From: Coenobita brevimanus
Lineage: Eukaryota > Arthropoda > Malacostraca > Decapoda > Coenobitidae
Assembly: GCA_032717465.1 (NCBI GenBank)
Contig: CM064732.1
Span: 35,941,822 to 36,005,821, forward strand
Direction: 5' to 3'
DNA: 64,000 nt
Of the stretch, positions 1 through 11,059 are shown piece after piece. Every line of letters begins with the position of its first letter. The first letter of the stretch is position 1. The translations under genes were made by a program, and so were the position numbers. The notes below the pieces were generated by a model, which worked only from the letters and a program-made list of their open reading frames with translations, was not told the origin of the DNA and ran no database searches.

Positions 1-87
1 TAACAATAACAAAATCCTCATAGGTTTAGCAGAAAATTTTAGTGGCCTATGGATTTATACATGTCTGGGCCTCTCTTAGTTCTTAGC

Positions 88-89
<2 letters not shown>

Positions 90-157
<68 letters not shown>
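90..157. repeat. (AT)n microsatellite
   Basis: Uninterrupted AT dinucleotide tract. The open frame crossing it (IYIYIY repeats) is an artefact. Confidence 0.95.
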
Positions 158-159
<2 letters not shown>

Positions 160-2997
160 AAATGCATAATATCTAATCATCTTATCTATCACTTGGCGTT
201 CCTTCGGAAAATTATTTAAAGTGAAATTCTGGGAGCAGGTGAAGTGGCCATTGTTCATGCTTGCGTTCGGTATCTCTTGGAAGTGTCTGAATTTGTTCCA
301 GTAGAGTACTTAAAAGGTTAATCAACAAAGCAATTTATTTCTGGGCGGTCTGGGTGTACGGTAAACCAAGAATGTGGTTGTCCTGTAGCAGTAGCAAAAG
401 TCGTATAAGAGAAGACGTCCATATGACTGCAAGGTGATCTCTCAACCAGTCAGATTTGTTCTTTAATTCTTGAAGGGTATCCCAGGCCCTGATTGTGTTG
501 TTTTGGATGTCACGGGTTTTCCAGGGCTTTCAAGGAAGGTATGAACCGTGCAGAGAGAAAAGGCCAACGAGTCTCTAATATATCTCATTCTTTTACCCAA
601 CACTCTAAAGAAGTATCATTAATGCTGAGAAAGCAAAGCTGAATGTAGCCCCTTTCCATTCTGACGATAATTAATGGAACAGTTGTGAACATTAGATATG
701 GTCAGCCTGCTTGTCACGTTACTGAGAGCAATCAGCAGTGAAAAGGAGGTGATAAATACATCTCAGGCGGTTCATAAGTTTAACAAATGACTCGGAAATT
801 AATCTTTCTCACTCCTTCGTGTTCTAAATAATAACATTCTTAGCCCCCTATAGTTCACTCTCAATTTGATTCAGTCATCGGGTGTTAGCCTATCTTTAGG
901 TGACTCTTCTATGAGAGGGTCAATGAAGACAGTATTCCCACTCTCTGGCTTCCAGACTCTTCCTGAACACAAGTACGAGCGAGCGATGCGGTATTTACGT
1001 TCAGCTGAGAAATGAGCCGCCCGACACGACACGGCTCGACCGCGATGGTTTTCAGAGGCTAATAACTTTTCTACTGTGTGAGACAGAGAAGAAATTCTCT
1101 CAGCAGGCAGTACATGCATTCAATAAATTTTGTTTTTTGCTATATATTTACTGATGAGACCAAAGAAGCCCCGTGGAATCCCAGTATTCCAAGGGATTGT
1201 ACCGTGGGCTTCAGTTGACATGTTCTGCTATGAAATCGAAATTAATAAGGTTTCCTGTTGTAACACTATTTTTTCTTGCTTGAATTCTAACAACTAATAT
1301 CGGATATTACGCTCATAATTTTATGTGAACTTTTTTCGTATGTTCTGAGGGTGAACTCAGCAAGGGTAATCGCCCGATTTCTGGGTCTTATCATTCGCTC
1401 AATAGCCAAGCGTTTATTCGATTTATCGACGCAGTTCGTTGACACGGCAAGTCGCTAGTAGAGAATTAAACACTGAGCGTGTGTTAAATGCAACGGCGCG
1501 TAGCTATAAGCACTTCCAAAGACAAAACGTGAGACAGAGAAAACGTGTGAAAGTCAATATTTTATCTCAGTTTTTCTTCTGTTACTGTTCAACTTCCTCA
1601 CCAGAAATGATGAAACTTTACACCAAGATGAAGTTATGATGATAGGGGTATGTACAAACGCTCTCTCTCCCGTCATGCCCTCACAAAGCTCGCTTTACCG
1701 GTAGATTCAGATGGTAGCCTAAATATAATACTAGAGTTTCCCGACGATGAGAAGACAAGTAATGCAGCTACAATCCTTTAGAATTTCTCGTCCTGTACTG
1801 AGACCAACTGTTGGAACGTCATATATAGTTTACATTATGCACAGACCTTGGCAAGGCTGGATAGTGCTTAAATAATTCACTATGCTTACCACAACCACTT
1901 TGATTCAACTGCTGCCCTAAGAAAAAACAAGTAAGTGGGAAATAGTCTTAAATCTTATTTTCACTTCCAATACACATGTTCGGCCAGACAGAATGTGCTT
2001 ACTCAACAGCAACTCTATACATCCTGTCTACTACAGCATGACTGCATTCATCTGTCTGACAAAAAAAGGTTAAGATCACTTTTAGTGGTCAAATAATCTT
2101 TTTCAGGCATCATTGAACGTGGGAGGTTTATCCTCAGTATATAGTATGAGCTAATACTGTCCCTATGAAGTTAAAAGGTTAGAGAGTGAAAGGGTTAAAC
2201 ATCCACGAACACTGAAAATGCCAAATTCGTTTCACTCTAGGATAAAAGTACGATGCAAGAAACAAACGATAAATAAATAAATTTATATCGATACGGAGAC
2301 AGAGAGATGGAGATTTGAGTAATTAATGTTGATTGACTGAATGGTTGGTTGGTTGATTGACTGATTCATTCATTCATTGACTGATATGTTGATAGATACA
2401 TAAACAGAAACATTTAATGACAGGCAGACAACAGATACACAGATCGAAATGTATAATGACAAGAAAATTAATTGTATAAATAGATCTGGATGTATACTGA
2501 TGGATGGGCATTTGCACGGATCAAGATGCATACTGACAGCTGTAAATTAGGTATATGGAGCTATATCTACTAACACAATGATAATTAATTAGACCAAAGT
2601 ATATGTCCATAAAATGGAGAAACAAACAAATCAGTATGTATACTGACAGATATACAATTATATACATGGAGATGCATGCTGGCAAACGGACATTTGGATG
2701 GGCTGATAGAATGACAGATTTAGATCAGCTCACATGTCAAAATAAAAATAATAACGTTCGAATGTTAGTACACGATACCCCTTATCAAAGAGAACGCTTT
2801 TGATGCATTGTTCGTGCCACCCCCAAACGATTTTGTTATGCTTATGAGAGACTTCTCAGCGGATTGCGATTAATATAGCTTCATTAACCATCCTAACTTA
2901 GATAAAATCGCCTGGTGGCAGACTGATTAACCCATTCATCCGTTTTATTTTTGCTCGTAACAGACGATTTAATTCAACTTAAGAAGAAACACAACGG
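158..2997. other. No gene recognised; low-complexity patches
   Basis: I find no recognisable coding region. An 82-codon minus-strand frame at 871-1119 matches no family I know. Positions 2325-2390 carry TTGA/GATT-type short repeats. Positions 2390-2720 are loosely repetitive GATA/ACAGAC-like sequence. The 13-mer at 2186-2198 ends in GGGTTAA and is the reverse complement of a 13-mer at 13524-13536, possibly a transposon terminus. Confidence 0.5.
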
Positions 2998-3116
2998 GGC
3001 CGTTTCACACCGGCTGCGGTGCTACGCGAGCCACGCTATGCTGAGGACGCACACGCGATGTTTGCTATGCGAGTGTTCACACCATAAATTATGTTTGCTA
3101 ACACACTCTCAGTTTC

Positions 3117-3234
3117 TTGGCTGCAGCGATGGGAGATGGTACTCTGAGGTCCCCTGAGGTGGTGGTGGAGGAGGAAGAGGAGTTATTAATGTTAACTGTA
3201 GCCACGAGCAATAAGAGAAAAAAGAAGTGGGTAC

Positions 3235-3240
<6 letters not shown>
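3117..3240 (+). pseudogene. Harbinger transposase N-terminus (remnant)
   Basis: The frame starts MAAAMGDGTLRSPEVVVEEE. It is acidic and then reads ATSNKRKKKWVHE, like the basic KRRRWWVHPW stretch near the start of PIF/Harbinger nuclease-type transposases. Immediately after WVHE the sequence becomes a (GA)n tract (3237-3285), so everything downstream, including the DDE catalytic core, is missing. The assignment rests on this short motif and on its position between inverted repeats opposite a MADF exon. A chance acidic/basic ORF is the alternative. Confidence 0.45.

Positions 3241-3285
<45 letters not shown>
3237..3285. repeat. (GA)n microsatellite
   Basis: GA dinucleotide tract inside the Harbinger derivative. 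It abuts the last recognisable transposase codon and so marks the probable deletion or expansion point. Confidence 0.95.
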
Positions 3286-3288
<3 letters not shown>

Positions 3289-3419
3289 TGTACTCTACGA
3301 GTCTGTAAAGAGTATATATTGTAAAGTATAGATACATACTAAATATTTTTATTATATTGTAATCACAAGATATGTACTATTTACATCAATCAGTTAACAA
3401 AGACAAAAAATATACTTAC

Positions 3420-3546
3420 AGTCCATTCGAAGGCTCTTTACTATAATCTCCCAGCAACCGTCCTTCGGGGTAATGTCCCGGTAATCTTCCGTGGTCATAT
3501 CATATAAGCACGGATATTTCCGTACACCCTCTATCAGCTGCTCCAT
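3420..3546 (-). pseudogene. MADF-domain exon of Harbinger partner protein
   Basis: On the minus strand the frame opens MEQLIEGVRKYPCLYD and continues through DITPKDGCWEIIVKSL. This is the first half of a MADF domain: hydrophobic start, YPxLYD, then a W after the second helix. MADF/Myb-like proteins are the DNA-binding accessory proteins of PIF/Harbinger transposons. The exon ends at a consensus splice donor (GTAAGTAT on the minus strand, beginning at 3419), as in spliced Harbinger genes. The second half of the domain is not found inside the element, which fits an internal deletion. ATG at 3546 was chosen because the domain begins right after it. Confidence 0.6.
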
Positions 3547-4388
3547 TCTGCATATGGGCCCTCCAACGATATGTCTCGTTCAGGTGCACGTGACAGACAG
3601 CAGACTGACATCTGGGGATGATCTGGGGACTGGGAAGGGGGAGTGCGGGGCGGCCGGCGCGAGTCCCAAAGTGACCAAAGGTATGCCGGGAAAAATCGCC
3701 GGGCCGGCAATCCGGAAAGCTATGCGAGCGGTGTCGCAGGCATCGCTCGCGTAGCTTCGCATCCGGTGTGAACTGCCTATTTATAACAACGCAAGCGATT
3801 GAAAGCCACGTGGCTCGGCATCGCCAGCATAACGTGGCTAGCGTAGCATCGCAGCCGGTGTGAAACGGCCAAGGATTCGAATTAAAGCTATAACTACTCC
3901 CTTTAATATCTCTACAAATCTCAATTAGTGCTTCTGAAAGCAGTATCATTTTAATAGGAAGGACGACACTGAAGTGGTGGTTTAAAATGAAAAAAAAAAA
4001 AAAAACGTATTAAAACAGATTAACACTAAACCAATAATCAAAGGTAAAGTTGTTCACTTCGGGCATTTTTGATCGCTTCAGGGGCAGGAAATCAGTTGTT
4101 TAGGGGGTGGCTGTAATAATGCCCATGCTGATATAATTAAAATATACTAAAATGAAAATCTTTCCCAGCAGTGTGTCTGTGCGGTTTTTGTCTGTCTGTC
4201 TGTCTGTCTTTCTGTTGCAGTCTGTATGGAAAAAGATAAATACATATAAACAGATAGATAGATAGAAGTATATGTATGGATCCAAATATATATGTAGATA
4301 TATAGTTTGATAAAGAAATAGATAGCTATTAAATATTTGTATCTACTTACGGTGTCTCTCTCTCTCGCGCGAGCGCGTGCTTGAGTGC

Positions 4389-4580
<192 letters not shown>

Positions 4581-5056
4581 ATTGTCTATTGTTTATTTTC
4601 CATATCGTAGTCTCACGTCATTATGTAGCAACTATCATTTCGTTATTTGTAAAATTCCAGCAGCAACCTTTATTTGAGAGAAAACAAAAGCAGACATTAA
4701 AAAAGAGATGAGTAGCTGCAGTGATAAGTTGTCATCATGGCAGTCTTCATCCTGATCCTTTTTCTCACCTAAAGTTTGGGTAAGAAATGCTGGTAAAGAA
4801 AAAAAAAAAAACAGATTAACAGTAACAACAACAAAGAGGGAATGTACTAGAAGCTATTGAAAATGATATTGTAACACAAAAAAGCTAATTCACTTAACAG
4901 TAACACCGACAATAAAATCATGGACAACGCAGCAAAAACAAAATGAAGCACGAAATAAAAGCATTCGGGGGTTGCATGCTAATCGTACCCCAAAATATGT
5001 TGTTGGCTAAGGTACAAGCTACCTACAAAGCAGATTCGAAGACGAGATATTATGGC

Positions 5057-5057
<1 letters not shown>

Positions 5058-5141
<84 letters not shown>
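5058..5141. repeat. (CA)n microsatellite
   Basis: Uninterrupted CA tract. Confidence 0.95.
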
Positions 5142-5146
<5 letters not shown>

Positions 5147-5804
5147 CCTTTATTGCCTTGCCTTGCTGAAGGAGGGCGATCAAAAAGGGTGATAAAAATA
5201 ACAAAACTACACAATTCAGTCACCGCGTTTCACAAAAGCCACTCCATATTTAAAATATATGTGTGGCGGCTGGCATTCAGTCGTCTTTGATCACACCCTC
5301 ACCAAAAAGTATTGAGTTTCTGCACATCCACATAGCCGCTTTTTCCTAAAGGTTTGGCGAAATTCGTCCACAACTTTCCAGATATTTTGGCAACAGATAC
5401 ACACACAGACCCACAGACTATAATAACAGCAAAAACAGGACATCCAGCGGCAAGCTAGCAGCACAATGTTAATATTAAAAGAGGACTATTTAAATAAACA
5501 ATATAACATCACCACGACGACCACCACCACCACCATCATCGTCATCATCATCATCACTACCATGCTTGAGGGAAAACGAAACGGTAAATTAAAACAGGAA
5601 GGAGAATATTACAGAGAAATGTGAAAACAAGGAAACAAGGATGTGACTAGACAAAGACAAAGATTACATGAAACAGGTAGAAGGATTTTTGCTGCACAAC
5701 AAAGAAGAAAAAATGGAAATAAAATAGGAAAAAGAAAAGCAGTTACACAACTGAAACAATGTCAGACATAACGAAGAAGGTTAAAGCAGACAGTCAATGT
5801 AATT

Positions 5805-5807
<3 letters not shown>

Positions 5808-5852
<45 letters not shown>
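5808..5852. repeat. (GA)n microsatellite
   Basis: Uninterrupted GA tract. Confidence 0.95.
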
Positions 5853-5856
<4 letters not shown>

Positions 5857-7024
5857 GAAACAGCAAAACAAAGGCATGAGGAGCAACGACAGCAAATAAA
5901 ACGAAACTTCTGAAATACGACAGCCAGAAGCACAAGACCGGCATCAACAAGCACGTAAGAGAACGTTACGTTAACTAGCGAAACAGGTAGAGAAGTACAA
6001 CAAAAGAAATAAAAATACAATAAATGTCGAAGGAAATGGAAAAAAGAAAAAAAAAAAAAAAACAGAACCACGACACCGTGACCATCGAACCGAAATGAAG
6101 CAAGATGTTGTAGAGCACGAAGAGAATACAGCTACACAAAAAAGGTGCATCAACAAATAGGGGAAAAAAGAGGGTATGAGTAATATCCTCAGCCAGCATC
6201 AGTAAGGTAAATTCCCGGCTATTACAGGATGTGAAATGCGAATCTAAAAACACAGTGAATGTGGAATAGGATGAAATGCAGTGGGTGAGAAGAACACAGA
6301 AACACATCAGCAGCATCAGGAAGTATACAGCACAAAGAAAACCAAAACGACGAAAAGCAGGATGAAACGGCATGGCATTCAGAAAAAAAAAAAAAAAAAA
6401 AAAGGATAAAATTTAACACAACAGCAGAAAACACAATGAACGAAGAAGCAGTAGGAAAATGTGAAAGCAGAAAGTCATAACAGTTTCAACCAGTAGGGAG
6501 CACCGACCACCAGTGATCCTTACTGTCCGCTAAAACTGGGTTCTGCAACAGAAAAATGAAAAATAAAACAATGGTTGAGAACAGAAGTCAGTCCAGCTAG
6601 CAGAATGAAGTTCAACAGCTGCATCACCGACCTTACAAAAATGGAATTTATGATTGAAAAATGAAGTAGGAAAAAGGAAAACATGAAACAACCGCAAAAT
6701 GGGCACATATGGAAAAAGCAAAATGAAAAAAAGTTGCAGAGAAAATATTACAACAAGGATAGCAGATGCACGACGAGAAACGAAACAAAAATCGAAACTC
6801 CGTGGGGCACAGGAAATCACAACGGCGGCAGCACCATCCGCAAGGATGTATGAAAACCAAAAATGTATCAGAAGAGCTAAAAAAAAAAAAAAAGAATAGA
6901 ATCGCAACGGAATTTTTAAAAATGATTAATATACGGAAAGATTGACAAAAGCACAAGAAGAAAATCACAGCAGCAAGAAAACCAAAGGCTAGAGAACCGG
7001 TAAAACAGTAGAACAGCAAGAGAA

Positions 7025-7262
7025 CTACAGTGACAAGACCCAAAGCATGAGAATCGCAAAAATATAATCGCAACTCCAGCAGAACTATCACGACATGAGA
7101 ATCACAACAGGAGACCCACAGTGACTAGATACAAAATGAGAACCACAACATGAGAACCACAACAACGTAAGAACCACAACGGCATGAGAGCCACAGAAGA
7201 ACCACAGCTACAAGAGAGCAACAACAACATGAGAACCACGACAAGAGAACCACATGAGAACC
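7025..7262. repeat. Degenerate GAGAACCACAAC minisatellite
   Basis: The phrase GAGAACCACAAC and close variants (AAGAACCACAAC, GAGAGCCACAG) recur about a dozen times with 12-20 bp spacing. This is an imperfect short-period tandem repeat. Confidence 0.75.
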
Positions 7263-8654
7263 TCAACAAAGAAAAAATAACAGCGACAAAAGAACCACAA
7301 GGACAAACCTAGAAAAACAAAGAAAAGTAAAGTAGCGGGCAAAAGAGAAAGCAATGGATGTGGGTTGAATTGCCTGTAGCAGTAAGGGGCTGGCAGCACT
7401 CAGTGACCCTCGCTCACTCGGCCCCCAGTTCCAGCAAAAAAGTGACAAGGGGTTCAAGATATGAGTGGCTGTGGAGGGGGGGGGGGGAAGCAGGTCGAAA
7501 GGCAGAGAGAGGTTGGTGAATAGCTGGTTGGGTGAATAAGAAGGTGAGAGATCCTGGATGGAAGGGGAGGAGAATAGGAAGGCTGGATAGGGGAAAAGGA
7601 GGGCTGACTGGGGAGGGGAAGAGGGTAGAAGAGTCTAGCTGGAAAGAAGGGAGGACTGCAAGATATGTCAGACGGAGAGTAAGAGGAAGCAGGCTGATAT
7701 AGGAAGTTGAGGGACAGCGGACTGAGGAATGTAGACGTGAGAAACTCTGGTTGGGGAGGGAAGGGGAAGGGAGAGAGGGAGAGGATGGACAGAGAAAGGA
7801 TGAGGAAGACTGGTTGTGGAGGGGAGGAGGAAAAGTAAGGCTGTATAAGGAAGGGAGAGGGAAAGAATTTTGTTGGGGTGGAGGAAGGTTAGGAGTGACT
7901 GGAGAGACAACAAATGTCGGCTGATTAGAAGTGGGTGTGAGAAATTGGCATGTAAGACGACGACAAATGATTGGGAAGAGTAGTAGAAATGGAGGAATGG
8001 GCTGGATTGGGAGGAGAGGAGGAAGGGAATGCTGCTTGGTTACGGTAATATGCGGTAAAGTTAAGGCTAAATGTTAAGTCAAATGCATGGTTGGGTAAGG
8101 GAGGGAGAAGAACATGGTTGGCTGTGAGGTGATCGAATCGTTGGGTACGGGATGGAAGATAAGGCTGGCTAGGGGAAGGATGAAGGATACGATTGGCTGG
8201 AAAGGAATGGATAGATGGAAAGAGAGAGAGAGTGCTGCTGAGTAGTTGGCTTGAGGGGACATTATGGCAAGTCGGGGAGGCGAGGAAATGTAGGCTATGG
8301 AAAAGTATAAGCCACAGAGGAGGGAGGAGAGGGAATGGATATTTTCTCTAGATGAATACAACTGTGATCCGCATAAGGGAAGGAAGGTGACGAGAAGGGA
8401 GGGAAGGAGAGATAGGCGAGGAAGGGAGAGGAAGGGAGGAGAGGGAAAAGAGCAGAAAAACAACGTGGGAAATGAGATAAGAGAAATAAGTGTAGGTGTG
8501 CGAAACTATGATCATCAGTGAGAGGTAGGGTGAGGGAGGGGAGGAGAGAGAAGGGGCAGTTCTAGGGATACACAAAAGAATCAGTGATGGGGGTGAACGG
8601 AAGGGGAGAGAATGCATAAGAGTTTGGTTAGTAAATAGGGAAGGGACTGTTTGT

Positions 8655-8655
<1 letters not shown>

Positions 8656-8702
<47 letters not shown>
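8656..8702. repeat. (GA)n microsatellite
   Basis: GA tract immediately 5' of the LINE fragment that follows. Confidence 0.95.
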
Positions 8703-8705
<3 letters not shown>

Positions 8706-9358
8706 GAGTAAAATTACGTAATCTCAATCCAGATATAACAAAAAACGTCATCAGAATAAGCGAAGAAATTCTTGAAGAAGGAAAGGAGTACAGTTACTCG
8801 GGGCAAATACTAAAATTAGCGAATGATCATGATAACGAATTAAAAAGAAGTATTACATTTGCATGAAAAGCTCTCGGTAAACATAGAGACATCATGAAAA
8901 ATAGCTTACCAATATGAACTGAAACGAAAAGTATATAACGAATGTATTATTCCAGCTATGAAGTACGGTTGTGAGACCTGGAAACTGACAAAATCGATGG
9001 AAAATCAACTAATTCGTTCTCAAAGGGCAATGAAAAGGTCATGTTGGGAATATCTCTACGAAATAGGAAAAGATCAACTTGGGTGAGAGAGCAGACTAAA
9101 GTTAAAAATATTATAGAAATTATAAAACAACAGAAATGGAGGTGGGCAGATTATAAAGCAAGAATAAGGGATAGCCGATGGAGCAAGAAGCTGACTGACT
9201 AGACTCCAAGAGATAGTAAGAGTAAGAGAAAAAGACCTGACTGGAGGTGGAGAGAAGACATAGAAAAGTTTGCATGGAAAACATGACAGAGATTGGCTCA
9301 ATTGAGGATTTCGTGGAGAAAGGTCCTTTCTTCAGCAGTGAACTTGCAATGGCTGATG

Positions 9359-9360
<2 letters not shown>
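8703..9360 (+). mobile_element. RTE-type LINE, 5'-truncated 3' end
   Basis: Pieces of a reverse-transcriptase C-terminus can be read on the plus strand: YNECIIPAMKYGCETWKLT (the conserved VIPxxxYGxETW region after the RT palm), then QKWRWADYKARIRDSRWSKK, RPDWRWREDIEKFAWK and finally QRLAQLRISWRKV. This order (WxWxGH-like block, RxxxRWxDDIE block, terminal W-rich block) is typical of RTE-clade elements. Several in-frame stops and shifts show the copy is dead. It is strongly 5'-truncated and passes into GATGATTATATAT at its 3' end, consistent with RTE elements ending in short simple repeats rather than poly-A. Confidence 0.75.

Positions 9361-9401
<41 letters not shown>
9359..9401. repeat. (AT)n tract at LINE 3' end
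   Basis: AT tract directly following the LINE 3' end. It could be the expanded tail or a pre-existing target. Confidence 0.9.
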
Positions 9402-9403
<2 letters not shown>

Positions 9404-10112
9404 ACCTGGTGTGAACTAGTGAGAGTGATGGCTTTGCACCTGAGATGAGTGTTTCCAATGCTACTTTTCAGAAAAGCTCCCTTGATTAATGGGAAGAATT
9501 TCTGAGTTGATAGAGTTAGTACAAGAGATGTTTGAGGTGAAGGATGAGAGGAAGGCTGAAGGATAGAAGCTGTTGAATAGAGTGCAACTAAATTTACTCT
9601 TAAAAAGAAAGCAAGTGTGAGGTGTACGAATGCGATCAATCCTTTGTGCGATGAGTGTGAAGGGTAGGATATGGATGATATGGAATATGAGGAGTCTAGC
9701 AGCAAGTGGGTGGTTCAGAACCATCGCAACTGGCTACTGGGGCTGTACAGGTTAATACGTAGAATACAACAGACCCGGAAGGTCTGTGAGCAAGATTACA
9801 ACAGACCACGCAGAAGACAGTGGGAAATTTCTTATTTTCCGCGCTCTGTTATTCCTATCCAACTCTTGACTGTGTTTGCTGAGTGGGTAGAGTGGATCCC
9901 TCCCAGGCTGCAGGAGGAATTGCATCAGTCAGTCAGTCACTGGTCTTCACAGAGTGAGAACAGTGCAATGTTACCCTTAAAAAACACCTCCACCACCGCC
10001 CAACCGGGTGAGAAGCAAACTCAGCCGCCTGATTGGCACACATATCACCTAGTGACAACTCTGACAGCACTGCAAAGGGGAAAAGATGAAAGTGCGGCAA
10101 AAACTGCTGTAA
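9402..10112. other. Unassigned sequence with open frames
   Basis: A 171-codon plus-strand frame (9671-10186) and minus-strand frames overlap here. The plus frame runs into the 20-bp minisatellite at its 3' end and has no motif I recognise. I cannot support a gene. The stretch 9724-10100 is unusually non-repetitive for this neighbourhood. Confidence 0.4.
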
Positions 10113-11050
10113 TTGGAGCACATGAACCTGCCTTTCCATATCCTTCCTTGCTTTTCCCTATCCTACCCTGCGTATCCCTGCCATGACTTGTCTTTTCGTA
10201 TCCTACCTTGTCTCTCTCTCTCCATGTCCTGCCCTACCCTGCATATCCTTACTCTACTCTGCCTCTCCTTTATCGTACCATGCATTTCCCTATTCTACCC
10301 TGCCTTTCCCTACCCTATCCTGTTTCTCCCTAGCCGGCCCTGGATCTCCCTTCCCTACCCTGCTTTTCCCTATCCTAGCCTGCTTTTCCCTGCAATACTT
10401 TGGCTTTTCCTACCAAACCCTGAATCTCTTTACCCTACCCTGGATCTCCCTACTCTGCCCTGCCTTTCCCTACCCTAACCAGCCTTTCTCTTGCCTAGCC
10501 GGCATCTCCTTACTTTAACCTGCATTTTCTCCCCACTCTAACCCGCCGTTTCCATAGCTGTCCTGCTTTCCCTGTCATGTTTTACCTTTCCCAACCTGCA
10601 TCTCCATATTAAACTCTGCATCTCCCTATTCTACCTTGTCTCTCCCTGCCCTACTCTGCATCCCCGTACTCTATCCTGCCTTTGCCTGTCCAAACATGTT
10701 TTTCCTCGTCATTCTTTGCTTTTCCTACCCAACTCTGCATTTCCTTACCTTACTCTGCATCCCTAAACTTTACCTTGTTTTTCGCTATCCTAAACTACCT
10801 TTCCGCTTTCCTGTCCTACCTTTCCCCCTCCTACCCTACCTTACCCTGCGTTTACTTGCTATGTTTCGCCTTTTCGTAACTGCATCTCCCTATTTTACGC
10901 TGCCTTTCCCTACCCTATCCTGCGTCTCCCCATTCTACCCTGCTTTTTCCTACCCTATCCTGCCTTTCCCTACCATGATTGGTGTTTCCTTACCCTACCA
11001 AGCCATGTCATGCCTTGAATTTCTTCACCTTATTCTGTCTTTCCTCATAT
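10113..11050. repeat. 20-bp minisatellite (TGCCTTTCCCTACCCTATCC-like)
   Basis: Consecutive 20-bp units can be laid out by eye, for example TGCCTTTCCCTACCCTATCC, TGTTTCTCCCTAGCCGGCCC and TGGATCTCCCTTCCCTACCC, for about 45 units with high divergence between neighbours. Because 20 is not a multiple of three and the units lack stops, all three plus frames stay open, giving Pro/Phe/Leu-rich ORFs at 10113-11052 that are not proteins. Confidence 0.9.
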
Positions 11051-11059
11051 AGAGGACAC

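Larger units (their letters stand above)
2998..3870. mobile_element. PIF/Harbinger-like DNA transposon, internally deleted
   Basis: The ends are long imperfect terminal inverted repeats. Both begin GGCCGTTTCACACCGGCTGC and stay alignable for roughly 45-50 bp with a few mismatches (2998-3045 against 3825-3870). Between them lie two convergent coding remnants: a plus-strand N-terminus resembling the start of a Harbinger transposase and a minus-strand MADF-domain exon. A transposase plus a Myb/MADF-type partner in separate ORFs is the known layout of PIF/Harbinger elements. At 873 bp the copy is far too short to hold both genes complete, so it is a deletion derivative. I could not find a convincing target-site duplication, so the outer boundary may be off by a few bases. 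Confidence 0.6.

Noticed and set aside
5762..7457. Series of minus-strand Phe/Leu/Ser-rich ORFs that look like membrane proteins
   Set aside because: They come from purine-rich plus-strand DNA read in reverse, with overlapping frames and no family motif.
9671..10186. 171-codon ORF as a host gene
   Set aside because: Its 3' end is minisatellite, it has no recognisable domain, and overlapping open frames exist on the other strand.
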